From: an uncultured Nioella sp.
Lineage (GTDB): Bacteria; Pseudomonadota; Alphaproteobacteria; Rhodobacterales; Rhodobacteraceae
Direction of reading: 5' to 3'
Length of the DNA: 64,000 bases
NCBI GenBank assembly: GCA_947495575.1
Contig: CANLZL010000007.1
Coordinates: forward strand, 87,920-151,919
Made by a program: the position numbers and the translations under genes
The notes under the pieces: generated by a model
The model's input: only the letters and a program-made list of their open reading frames with translations
Told to the model about the DNA's origin: nothing
The model's database searches: none
Shown here: positions 33,290 to 41,419 of the stretch, piece after piece
Layout: every line of letters starts with the position of its first letter
Position numbering within the stretch: position 1 is the first letter of the stretch

Positions 33290-34327
33290 TCAATGTAATG
33301 CCGGTTGTACCCATTTTCGGTTTTGGACGTGGCGAGCGATCAGCCTGTCCATTTGCTTGCGCCGAATTGGTTCGGGCCGAGCCAATCGGGCTGAAAAGTT
33401 CACATCACTCAATTCCGGAAACAGCGTCAGAATTTCCTTTCGGGCGGCCGGGCTAACGGCCCGCAAGGCCTCCGGGCCGGTAAACAGACTTTCGGTGACC
33501 GCACCTTCGCTGATCACCAATTGATGGCGGTCGAAAAGGAAATGGACGTAGGTGATTTCGTCCAACTCATCCGCTCGCGATACGCCAGGCAGCGCGAGAA
33601 GCTTTTTGGCAGGCAGCAGTACTTCGCTTGTGCCACACATGCGGTGCGCGATTGCTGATCGGACCAAGACCCGGTGCTGAGGGGAAACGATCAGGTCATG
33701 GCTGGGTATGCCGGGGCCGAGGGCGCCCGCGCGAATGCGGATGGGGATCAGGTTTGGTGCAGATGACAAAGCTGAACAGTCCAATTGCCGATGTCCGATC
33801 CAACGCAAAGGCTGCGGCCCGTCATCGACAGTTCGTACAATATCGCCTGCCTGCAATTCTTCGACGCGGGTCGCACCGTCTGGGGTTACGATCCGGGTGC
33901 CAGAGGCAAAACAAATAAACAGATCCTCATAATCAACGGCGCCATCGGTATTGAACTGTTGAAAGCTGTAAGTGACATTTGGGTCTAGCTGAGTATCTGA
34001 GGCAAGAAGCGGCCCATAGTTGGATTGCCCATTGGTTGCCAGGAAATAGACCGTCCCGCTGGAGCCATCGCTGCCGGTGAACGTGTATTTGTAGCGAAGG
34101 TCGACCAGATCACCGTTTGAAATCCCGCTGACAGTGGAGCTGACCACATCCTGATCAGAGGTGTCATAGCCACCGGTATGCGTGTAGTCGCCAAATTGCG
34201 CATCGCCGGCACCATCAGAATCGTCAATGACGATCTTGCCGGCTTCAGCGACCGTGAAATTATTGAAATGCGGGTAAGTGTTATCACCGGACGTAATCCG
34301 GTAGACCAACACAGTTTCTAACGCCAT
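33290..34327 (-). CDS. Hint-domain (intein-like) protein of the Rhodobacteraceae type
   Basis: A 345-residue protein. The first 140 residues are rich in Gly, Asp, Thr and Ser beta-strand repeats (IDDSDGAGDAQFGDYTHTGG, VSGISNGDLVDLRYKYTFTG), like extracellular adhesion or calcium-binding modules. From residue 140 a Hint domain starts with FICFASGTRIVTPDGATRVE, whose Cys is the self-splicing nucleophile, and continues RWIGHRQLD, LIVSPQHRVLV and LLPAKKLL. Such proteins are probably exported and self-cleave after the N-terminal part. No classical signal peptide is seen. The start at 34327 is chosen by GAAAGGG upstream. Confidence 0.85.
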   Translation of the reverse strand: MALETVLVYRITSGDNTYPHFNNFTVAEAGKIVIDDSDGAGDAQFGDYTHTGGYDTSDQDVVSSTVSGISNGDLVDLRYKYTFTGSDGSSGTVYFLATNGQSNYGPLLASDTQLDPNVTYSFQQFNTDGAVDYEDLFICFASGTRIVTPDGATRVEELQAGDIVRTVDDGPQPLRWIGHRQLDCSALSSAPNLIPIRIRAGALGPGIPSHDLIVSPQHRVLVRSAIAHRMCGTSEVLLPAKKLLALPGVSRADELDEITYVHFLFDRHQLVISEGAVTESLFTGPEALRAVSPAARKEILTLFPELSDVNFSARLARPEPIRRKQMDRLIARHVQNRKWVQPALH

Positions 34328-34492
34328 TTGGGCACCCTTTCGCGCAAACAAAAAACTCGTCACCCCAAGCGTCTTGGTAGCGCTAAGGCTTTAACGTGGG
34401 GTTTCAAGAGAGTGTTTTCGCGCAAAATCCCGGCTGGATTGCGGCCAAAACAACGTTGATTTTGGGGCAATTTATTAACTTTGCGGCAGCAT

Positions 34493-35344
34493 TCAGGCGC
34501 GGGCCTTATCTTCCAGGTCGGCGGATTCCCAAGCCAGCATGGCACGTTTGACGGGCAGGCCCCAATGGTAGCCGCCCAACCCGCCGGACTTCCGCAAGGC
34601 ACGATGACACGGGATCAACCAGCTGATCGGATTTCGGCCGACTGCAGTTCCCACGGCGCGCACGGCTTTGGGATTGCCAATGGATTGCGCAATTTCCGAG
34701 TATGTCGTCACATGCCCTGACGGGATCTGCAAAAGGGCCTCCCAGACTTTGATCTGGAACGGCGCGCCAATCAGGTGCAGCTGCGCCATGCCGTCCGCGC
34801 CGAACGCTGATCTGGCCCATGGTGCCAGTACCTCAGGATCCTCGACAAATTCCGCAGCTGGCCAGCGAGATGTCATGTCGGCCATCGCGGTGTTGGGGCC
34901 GGTTTCGGCGGCAAAGGCCATGCCGCAAATGCCCTTGTCGGTGCCCATGATCAAAGCCTGGCCAAAGGGACTGTCGAACCAGCCATATCGAATGGTCAGG
35001 CCTGCGCCTCCCCTTGCAAATTCGCCGGGGCTCATCGCCTCCCACTTCAGGAAGAGGTCGTGCAATCGGCCGGACCCCGACAACCCGACCTCGTCGGCAG
35101 TGGCAAGGGTCGTGAACCGGTCGCGCAACAGGTGTTTAGCATGATCGAGTGTCAGGAATTGTTGATAACGTTTGGGCGAAACGCCCACCCAACGCGAGAA
35201 CACACGCTGCAAATGGGCAGGACTCATGCCCAAACTGTTTGCCAACTCCTCCAGGGACGGCCCTGGTGCAGGCGCCGCGTCAATAACCTCAAGCGCCCGC
35301 CGGATGACGTGGTAATGATATGCAGTCTCGGGTCGGGCGTTCAT
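34493..35344 (-). CDS. AraC-linked O6-methylguanine-DNA methyltransferase (Ada-like, without metal-binding N-domain)
   Basis: A 283-residue fusion. Residues 10-115 are an AraC-type DNA-binding domain (LEELANSLGMSPAHLQRVFS, GVSPKRYQQFLTLDHAKHLL). Residues 180-275 are the suicide methyltransferase: FQIKVWEALLQIPSGHVTTY, GNPKAVRAVGTAVGRNPISW and the active-site Cys in IPCHRALRKSGGLGGY. It repairs alkylated bases in DNA. The phosphotriester-repair domain of E. coli Ada is absent. The start at 35344 follows GGAAAGGAG and gives a normal N-terminus. Confidence 0.93.
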   Translation of the reverse strand: MNARPETAYHYHVIRRALEVIDAAPAPGPSLEELANSLGMSPAHLQRVFSRWVGVSPKRYQQFLTLDHAKHLLRDRFTTLATADEVGLSGSGRLHDLFLKWEAMSPGEFARGGAGLTIRYGWFDSPFGQALIMGTDKGICGMAFAAETGPNTAMADMTSRWPAAEFVEDPEVLAPWARSAFGADGMAQLHLIGAPFQIKVWEALLQIPSGHVTTYSEIAQSIGNPKAVRAVGTAVGRNPISWLIPCHRALRKSGGLGGYHWGLPVKRAMLAWESADLEDKARA

Positions 35345-35469
35345 GGGTCTGTCTCCTTTCCAGGGAAACTTATCGCGCACATGGACCGCGTTCGATCCGA
35401 ATCCTGCGCCTTTTTGGGGGGCAGGGGCAAGTATTTCGGCTAACCTTCGCGGGAAAGGGAGGGTGGAAG

Positions 35470-36270
35470 ATGCAAAGCGAATCATTCCGACTGACCCGCG
35501 CGGCGGCGGATAAATACCAGAATAACTCCGTTCCGGCGATGTTTGGCCCCCTGGCGCGAGCTACTCTGGCAAAGATCATCTTGGCGCCGGACCTTGACGT
35601 TATCGACATTGCCTGCGGCACCGGAGCGCTGACGCGGGAGATCGCATCGGCCCTGCCGGGCAAGGGGCGGGTGGTTGGCGTCGACCTTAACGCCACCATG
35701 ATTGATGTCGCACGTGAACAGCAACCCGCGACACTGCACCGGATCGAATGGCAGGCCTGCGATGTTTGTGCCATTCCCTATCCAGACAGCAGCTTCGACC
35801 TTGCCTTTATTCAGCAGGGTTTGCAGTTCTTTCCCGACAAGCCGGCGGCGTTAGCCGAGATCCGGCGTGTGCTCAAGCCCGGCGGTTGGCTCTATCTGAC
35901 TTGCTGGCGCGCCATTTCGGCATTTAACGGGTCACTGGCCGAGGCGCTTGAGCAGCATCTTGGCCCTGAGGCGGCAGAAAAGGCGCGGGCGCCGTTTTCT
36001 TTCCGTGATGGCGCGCTGATCGAACGGTTACTTGTCGAGGCCGGGTTCGACGTGGCGCCGCGAGATGCTGTGATCCTCGAACGGCGCTTTCCCGATCTGG
36101 CGGCGCAAATCCTTGCCCTCCCGGTAGAGGCCGATCTGCGCGCCGCGGGCGACAAGACTACAGAGGCGGTGATTGCTGAGGTAGCGCGCAAGCTGACCCC
36201 TTATGACCGGGGCGACGAATTTGTGATGCCGCAAGAGGCACATCTCTTCCTTGCGCACCGAAAGAGATAA
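35470..36270 (+). CDS. SAM-dependent class I methyltransferase (UbiE/Methyltransf_11 type)
   Basis: A 266-residue methyltransferase. SAM-binding motif I is VIDIACGTGALTREIA, the acidic residue after strand 2 is in VVGVDLNATMIDVARE, and LAFIQQGLQFFPDKPAALAE with RVLKPGGWLYLTCW is the motif II/III region. The substrate is probably small but unknown. GAGGG lies upstream. Nine bases separate it from the serine hydrolase gene, so the two are probably one transcript. Confidence 0.9.
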   Translation: MQSESFRLTRAAADKYQNNSVPAMFGPLARATLAKIILAPDLDVIDIACGTGALTREIASALPGKGRVVGVDLNATMIDVAREQQPATLHRIEWQACDVCAIPYPDSSFDLAFIQQGLQFFPDKPAALAEIRRVLKPGGWLYLTCWRAISAFNGSLAEALEQHLGPEAAEKARAPFSFRDGALIERLLVEAGFDVAPRDAVILERRFPDLAAQILALPVEADLRAAGDKTTEAVIAEVARKLTPYDRGDEFVMPQEAHLFLAHRKR

Positions 36271-36279
36271 GAAGGGGAA

Positions 36280-37146
36280 ATGTATTACGCCTGGGTCGAC
36301 AGTAAAGGTCAGGAAGCAAACAACGCGGGCGGCGTTATTCTGCCGTGGTGGAGTGTCACCAAAACCGCCATTGCCGCGCTGGTGATCCGGCAGGCCAGCT
36401 GCGAAGGCATCGACTTGGATGCTCCTTTGCCGGGCAAAGCCTGGTCTCTGCGTCACCTGATGGCGCATCAGGCCGGGTTGCGCGATTACGGCGCCGTGCC
36501 AGAATACCACAAGGCAGTCAGCGCCGGGGAACTGCCATGGGCCGATGCTGACATGCTGGACCGCGCCAACGCCGACGATCCGTTGTGGCCGCCGGGTGGT
36601 GACTTTGCCTATTCCAATATCGGGTATTTTTACTTGCGCTTGTGGCTGGAGGAACGCACAGGTCGCAATCTTGCGGAACTGATGACCTCGCAGTTGATTG
36701 AGCCGCTCGACCTAAACTCGGCTAAACTGGCTGAAACCCCGGCGGATTTCGCCACGATCCCGCTCGCCGGGGCCGAGGGCTATCATCCCGGCTGGGTCTT
36801 TCACCGCACGCTTGTAGGCACGGCGCGGGAGGCGGCGCGGATGGTCCGGGCGATCGTGGCCGGCGATTTCCTGACCGACGCGCAAAAGGCCGACATGCAG
36901 GAAACCCATTTTCGTGGCGGGGCTTTGGATGGGCGGCCTTGGCTGACTACAGGCTATGGGCTGGGCCTGATGATCGGGCAGACCGGAACAGCGGGGCTGG
37001 CTGTCGGCCACAGCGGCAGCGGCCCATTTTCCTCGAATGCTGTCTACCACTTTCCTGACTCTGGTCGTACCGTCGCCGTTTTCGGGCCGGGATCAAATGA
37101 GGCCGAAAAGGAATGGAGGGCTGCGCGACTTGCCCAGAGCCGTTGA
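36280..37146 (+). CDS. Serine hydrolase of the beta-lactamase class C/esterase family
   Basis: A 288-residue enzyme. The S-x-x-K motif Ser25-Val-Thr-Lys28 (PWWSVTKTAIAAL) and the Y-x-N motif in DFAYSNIGYFYLR are present; HMAHQAGLRDYG-like and VGHSGSGPFSSNAVYHF complete the fold. There is no signal peptide, which speaks against a cell-wall or antibiotic function and for a cytoplasmic esterase or peptidase. It is shorter than typical class C enzymes. Confidence 0.87.
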   Translation: MYYAWVDSKGQEANNAGGVILPWWSVTKTAIAALVIRQASCEGIDLDAPLPGKAWSLRHLMAHQAGLRDYGAVPEYHKAVSAGELPWADADMLDRANADDPLWPPGGDFAYSNIGYFYLRLWLEERTGRNLAELMTSQLIEPLDLNSAKLAETPADFATIPLAGAEGYHPGWVFHRTLVGTAREAARMVRAIVAGDFLTDAQKADMQETHFRGGALDGRPWLTTGYGLGLMIGQTGTAGLAVGHSGSGPFSSNAVYHFPDSGRTVAVFGPGSNEAEKEWRAARLAQSR

Positions 37147-37204
37147 TCTTCGCGCCCGCAATGGCTAGGGGGATTGAAACCCGCTGCCAAACTCAGGCGT
37201 CTTG

Positions 37205-37849
37205 ATGGCCAAGCAACTGCCCTATCACGTGATCCAAGAGATCTTTACCCGGTTTCGCGATGCAGAGGCGGAGCCTAAAGGTGAGCTTAATCACACCAAT
37301 GCCTACACATTGGTTGTGGCTGTCGCGTTGTCGGCACAGGCCACTGATGTCGGTGTGAACAAGGCCACAGAGACGCTATTTCAAATCGCAGATACGCCGC
37401 AAAAGATGCTGGATCTGGGCGAAGAGAAGCTCATCGACCATATCAAGACGATTGGCCTCTACCGCAACAAAGCCAAGAACGTGATGAAGCTCAGCCGTAT
37501 TCTGGTTGAGGATTACGGCGGCGAAGTTCCATCCTCGCGTGCGGCCCTTGTCAGTCTGCCGGGCGTCGGCCGCAAAACTGCGAATGTTGTCCTGAATATG
37601 TGGTGGAAACACCCCGCGCAGGCAGTTGATACCCATATCTTCCGGGTCGGCAACCGGTCGGGCATCTGTCCCGGCAAGGATGTTGACGCGGTTGAGCGCG
37701 CGATAGAAGACCATATTCCCGTTGAATTTCAGCACCATGCGCATCACTGGCTGATCTTGCATGGCCGCTATAAATGCAAGGCTCGCAAGCCGGGCTGCCC
37801 CACCTGTATCATCAAAGATCTCTGCGCTTTCGAGGAAAAAACCGAATGA
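37205..37849 (+). CDS. nth: Endonuclease III
   Basis: A 214-residue base-excision repair glycosylase/AP lyase for oxidised pyrimidines. The helix-hairpin-helix SLPGVGRKTANVVLNMWW carries the catalytic Lys; the catalytic Asp is in AVDTHIFRVGNR; the four-cysteine [4Fe-4S] loop is C-x6-C-x2-C-x5-C in KCKARKPGCPTCIIKDLC. The ATG at 37205 is preferred to the TTG at 37202. It shares an ATGA overlap with the kinase gene. Confidence 0.96.
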   Translation: MAKQLPYHVIQEIFTRFRDAEAEPKGELNHTNAYTLVVAVALSAQATDVGVNKATETLFQIADTPQKMLDLGEEKLIDHIKTIGLYRNKAKNVMKLSRILVEDYGGEVPSSRAALVSLPGVGRKTANVVLNMWWKHPAQAVDTHIFRVGNRSGICPGKDVDAVERAIEDHIPVEFQHHAHHWLILHGRYKCKARKPGCPTCIIKDLCAFEEKTE

Positions 37850-38838
37850 GCAAAAGCTACGACGTCGTCGGCATCGGCAATGCGATGGTCGACATCATTT
37901 CTCATGGCGACGATGATTTTCTCGCCAATATGGGCATCACAAAAGGCATCATGCAGCTGATTGAACGCGACCGTGCCGAGCTGCTTTATGCCTCGATGCA
38001 GGACCGTGTTCAGGCGCCGGGCGGATCTGTTGGCAACACGATGTCGGGCATAGGCTCGCTTGGGTTGAAAACGGCGTTTGTCGGACGGGTCAAAGATGAT
38101 CCGCTTGGCCAGTTTTACGCCGCCAAGATGGTTGAAGAGGGCACGGCGTTTCCAAACCCGCCAGTGGCCGACGATCCGAACCCAACCTCACGCTCGATGA
38201 TCTTTGTTAGCCCCGATGGTGAGCGGTCGATGAACACCTATCTGGGCGCAGGGGCCGAGTTTTCCGGCGAAGATGTCGATATCTCGGTCATGGAAGACAC
38301 GCGTTACCTTTTCCTTGAAGGCTATCTATACGACAAGGACAAGGGCAAAGAGGCCTTCCAGAAATCCGCAGCAGCCTGCCGTCATGCCGGTGGTCAGGCG
38401 GGCATCTCCTTGTCTGATCCCTTCTGCGTTGACCGTCACCGCGACAGTTTCCGCACCCTCATCGAAGATGAAATGGATTTCGTGATCGGGAACGAGGCCG
38501 AATGGCTTTCCATGTATGAAACGACGGATCTGGCCACAGCCATGAATGAGGCGGCGCTGGTATGTCCTATCGTGGTTTGCACACGATCCGGTGCACCAGT
38601 GATCATTCGATCTGACGATCAGGAAGTGCAAGTACCCGTGCGAGAGGTGACACCAGTTGATGCCACCGGCGCAGGGGATCAGTTTGCCGCCGGGTTTATC
38701 TATGGGCTGGCCACGGGCCAGACGCTGGAGACCTGCGGCAAGATGGGCGTCGCTGCCGCCGCCGAAGTGATCCGCCACATCGGACCGCGCCCGAAACGAT
38801 CCCTCAAAATCATCTTCGCGGAAGAAGGGCTGATTTGA
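37846..38838 (+). CDS. PfkB-family sugar/nucleoside kinase (adenosine kinase type)
   Basis: A 330-residue ribokinase-fold enzyme. VVGIGNAMVDIISHGDDDF, the glycine motif QAPGGSVGNTMSGIGSLG, and the catalytic PVDATGAGDQFAAGFIYGLA (anion hole and base Asp) are all present. Proteins of this type in the family are annotated as adenosine kinase, phosphorylating adenosine to AMP, but the PfkB family is broad. It is translationally coupled to nth (ATGA) and to the following small gene. Confidence 0.9.
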   Translation: MSKSYDVVGIGNAMVDIISHGDDDFLANMGITKGIMQLIERDRAELLYASMQDRVQAPGGSVGNTMSGIGSLGLKTAFVGRVKDDPLGQFYAAKMVEEGTAFPNPPVADDPNPTSRSMIFVSPDGERSMNTYLGAGAEFSGEDVDISVMEDTRYLFLEGYLYDKDKGKEAFQKSAAACRHAGGQAGISLSDPFCVDRHRDSFRTLIEDEMDFVIGNEAEWLSMYETTDLATAMNEAALVCPIVVCTRSGAPVIIRSDDQEVQVPVREVTPVDATGAGDQFAAGFIYGLATGQTLETCGKMGVAAAAEVIRHIGPRPKRSLKIIFAEEGLI

Positions 38839-39119
38839 TTGCGAAACTGCATCCTGATGTAGCGCGTTTCGCGGCGGCATTGAATGAGTTGGAAGACCAT
38901 TTGCGGCGGTACGGCGAAAGCCACTGGGCAAGGACAGTTGCTCTGATCCGCCAAAAGGCAGAACGGTCTGACGGGCGCTGCGTGGAGGAAGCTATAATGC
39001 TGTTCGGTGGAATGGGATCGTTGAATGACTTGATCCTCGGCGAGGCGATCGAGGCCAATGATACCCTCGACAGACTGAGCTCGAAAGTTTGGACATTAGC
39101 TCAGGATCTCAAATCCTAG
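38835..39119 (+). CDS. Small conserved helical protein (94 aa), TTG start
   Basis: A 94-residue protein, helical by eye (LHPDVARFAAALNELEDHLR, WARTVALIRQKAERSD) with a FGGMGSLNDLIL motif near the C-terminus; similar small proteins of unknown function (DUF6966-like) exist. No ATG is available: the frame starts with TTG at 38835 overlapping the kinase stop (TTGA), so translation is probably coupled. Its last four bases overlap the convergent osmC-like gene. Confidence 0.6.
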   Translation: MIAKLHPDVARFAAALNELEDHLRRYGESHWARTVALIRQKAERSDGRCVEEAIMLFGGMGSLNDLILGEAIEANDTLDRLSSKVWTLAQDLKS

Positions 39120-39532
39120 GCGGTGTCCAATACTTCGAACGTATGAGCGACCTCTGCGGTTTTTGCCATCATAGCCGAGGCCGAGCAGTATTTTTCAACC
39201 GACAATTCAACGGCGCGCTCGACCTTTTTCGGGTCGACGCCACGACCCTTTACGACAAAATGCATGTGGATGCGCGTAAAGACAGCCGGAGTGGTGTCGG
39301 CGCGGTCGGCGTCGAGTTCCACCACCACATCGTCAATCTGCTGGCGGCCTTTTTCGAGGATCGAGACGACGTCATAGGCCGAACAGCCACCGGTGCCGAT
39401 CAGAACCAACTCCATCGGGCTGGGGCCGGGCGTGGTACCGTCCTCTTCCTTGGTGCCGAAGACGAAATTGTGCCCGGTGCCTGATTTGCCGATAAAGGTC
39501 CGCTTCTCGGCCCATTTGACGCGTGCTTTCAT
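39116..39532 (-). CDS. OsmC-family peroxiredoxin-like protein
   Basis: A 138-residue OsmC/YhfA-type protein. The two redox cysteines are Cys50 (LIGTGGCSAYDVV) and Cys116 (SVEKYCSASAMMAK). OsmC proteins reduce organic hydroperoxides; the short YhfA-like form seen here has less certain activity. ATG at 39532 with GAAAG upstream. Confidence 0.92.
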   Translation of the reverse strand: MKARVKWAEKRTFIGKSGTGHNFVFGTKEEDGTTPGPSPMELVLIGTGGCSAYDVVSILEKGRQQIDDVVVELDADRADTTPAVFTRIHMHFVVKGRGVDPKKVERAVELSVEKYCSASAMMAKTAEVAHTFEVLDTA

Positions 39533-39569
39533 GGTCGCTTTCCTCTTTGCGCATTTACAGAGCTGTTTT

Positions 39570-39589
39570 GCCAGCGGTAGTCCGCTGGC
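39570..39589. repeat. Perfect inverted repeat upstream of osmC-like gene
   Basis: GCCAGCGG-TAGT-CCGCTGGC lies 38 bases before the osmC-like start. It could be an operator or a hairpin in the leader; there is no T-run to make it a terminator on the plus strand. The rest of 39533-39758 shows no supported gene. Confidence 0.4.
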
Positions 39590-39758
39590 GACAGGGCATT
39601 AGAACTGATTGTATAGTGGGGTTAACAAAGACAACAATGCGGGACTTTGCTGCCGTTCCCCGAAGCTGTAGGAGCGACCGCTTTCTGGAGCGGTGATTGA
39701 ATTTATGGCTCGATCAGATAGTAGTCCGTCGAACTGTATTTCAAGAACGAGCAATCCG

Positions 39759-40370
39759 ATGGCTGAGAAGCATATTTGTCTGATGGGAGACTCCATCTTC
39801 GACAATGATGAGTACATTCTAGGGGAACCTGGCGTCATCGAACAGATGCGCCGTTCAATTCCAAAGTCCTGGTCGGCTTTCAAGGTCGCTGTCGATGGCG
39901 ACTGTATTGAAGACATCCCTAACCAGCTTGAGAGGGTACCAACTCACATGACAGATATAGTCGTGAGTATCGGTGGAAACGATCTCATGAAATTCCGCCA
40001 TCTGCTCGCGCAGGTTGCGGAAGGAGCCAAGCTGGATGAACTAATCGCGTCGCCGCTTGCAGATTTCGAAATCGCGTATGGTTGGATGTTAGACGCAGTT
40101 TCTGAGCGTGGCTTAAGGGTAAGCGCTTGTACAATTTACACTGCCATCCCTTTCGCAGAGCAGGAAATGAGGGATCATGCACCATCCGCAATTGGCGCAT
40201 TTAATGCCATCATCCTACGTCTCGCAGAAGCTCGTGGCATTTCGGTGATCCGACTAGACGTGGCATGCGCAGATCAGGACGACTTTTCAGAGATGTCGCC
40301 AATAGAGCCATCGTCAAGAGGCGGACAAAAGATCGTAGATGCAATTCTTCAGACGCTTGGTGCTACCTGA
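39759..40370 (+). CDS. SGNH/GDSL-type hydrolase
   Basis: A 203-residue protein. Block I ICLMGDSIFDND carries the nucleophile Ser, block III IVVSIGGNDLMKFR the oxyanion Gly/Asn, so it is an SGNH esterase/lipase fold. The C-terminal catalytic Asp-x-x-His block is not obvious. No signal peptide. ATG at 39759 puts block I at the N-terminus as usual; in-frame ATG 39705 and GTG 39693 would add a non-conserved leader. The gene is more AT-rich than its neighbours, hinting at recent acquisition. Confidence 0.75.
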   Translation: MAEKHICLMGDSIFDNDEYILGEPGVIEQMRRSIPKSWSAFKVAVDGDCIEDIPNQLERVPTHMTDIVVSIGGNDLMKFRHLLAQVAEGAKLDELIASPLADFEIAYGWMLDAVSERGLRVSACTIYTAIPFAEQEMRDHAPSAIGAFNAIILRLAEARGISVIRLDVACADQDDFSEMSPIEPSSRGGQKIVDAILQTLGAT

Positions 40371-40461
40371 CCAGAGCTCGAACAGGAGCCGAGCAGACAT
40401 TCGTATGCGATTCAGCATCGGTCGAATTGGACTCAAAGCCGTCATTCACCTTGGATGACTG

Positions 40462-41280
40462 TTAATCCCCCAGCTTGGCGTGAACTTCATCAAGGTCGAT
40501 CTCACCAATTGGCATCTTGTTGCCCGGGTTCTCGAAATCATATTTGAAGAGCTGAAAATCGCGTTTGTAGATTTCATAGACCAGGTGCTTCGACAAATCG
40601 TCGAAATAGTCCTCAACCGGGTGCGCTCGCTTGGGGCCGTGGCCCTCGGATTCATTGAACCGGGGGATGTCGTTCAAAACGATATCGTGTTTTGTTTCTA
40701 TGTTGTCCAGGACCGATTGCATCCCGTCATTGAAGTTTTCGGTCCAGAAAATCTTGTCATAGCGCCCGCCATTGACGATGAACGTTGAGATATGGCCAGA
40801 CATGGCAGACCAATGGATGTCGGGATCCATCGGACGACGCCACCGGATAGTGTCGCGGGTGAACAGCAGGAAGCGGCGGAAACTGGCGATCTGATCGAAC
40901 TCTTCCTTGCCATCGTCGCCGCCAACTTCGATTCCGTATTTCTGGATCAGGAGCGGGACAAGGTTGCCGCGATACCGCTTGCCGTTCCTTTGAATGCCAC
41001 AAATTTTATCGAAAAAACTGGACAGGATGCGCGTGTAGGGGTTGCGGACGCAGGTGAAGGCGAAGGAACCGTGGCTGCGAACGTTGGATTCGATCTTTGG
41101 CTGTGATTCATCCAGCGCCCATTTATGCAGCCCTTGCTTGGCATCGTGGATGTCGCCATCAAAAAATTCGCCATTGTCCGAATAATACATGATCTGGCCG
41201 ATGGTCGAACATGCACATTTCGGGACCACACGATAGACAACGCTCTCGCTTTCGGTCATCCAAGTTCCGGGGAACCCCAT
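40462..41280 (-). CDS. Sulfotransferase family 2 protein
   Basis: A 272-residue cytoplasmic protein. The 5'-phosphosulfate loop is YRVVPKCACSTIGQIMYYSD and the 3'-phosphate motif FTCVRNPYTRILSSFFDKI, both for PAPS binding, as in carbohydrate sulfotransferases (family PF03567). It likely transfers sulfate to a glycan. The ATG at 41280 has GAGGAG upstream; the TTG at 41295 is not needed. It is divergent from a GT14 glycosyltransferase gene, and the two probably build a sulfated surface polysaccharide. Confidence 0.88.
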   Translation of the reverse strand: MGFPGTWMTESESVVYRVVPKCACSTIGQIMYYSDNGEFFDGDIHDAKQGLHKWALDESQPKIESNVRSHGSFAFTCVRNPYTRILSSFFDKICGIQRNGKRYRGNLVPLLIQKYGIEVGGDDGKEEFDQIASFRRFLLFTRDTIRWRRPMDPDIHWSAMSGHISTFIVNGGRYDKIFWTENFNDGMQSVLDNIETKHDIVLNDIPRFNESEGHGPKRAHPVEDYFDDLSKHLVYEIYKRDFQLFKYDFENPGNKMPIGEIDLDEVHAKLGD

Positions 41281-41319
41281 GCAACTGCTCCTCAATTATC
41301 GTTTTTTCTTTTATCAACT

Positions 41320-41339
41320 ACGGATTGAACACAATCCGT
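41320..41339. promoter_or_regulatory. Perfect inverted repeat in the sulfotransferase/GT14 divergent promoter
   Basis: ACGGATTG-AACA-CAATCCGT has eight-base arms and lies in the AT-rich 139-base gap between the divergent genes. It may be an operator for joint control. Confidence 0.5.
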
Positions 41340-41419
41340 CAACAAACTAGTCTATCTTTAACCGCTTTGCCGCAGTAATGGCACAATAATAAGGAAAGTT
41401 TGAGGCCTCTCAATCGCGC

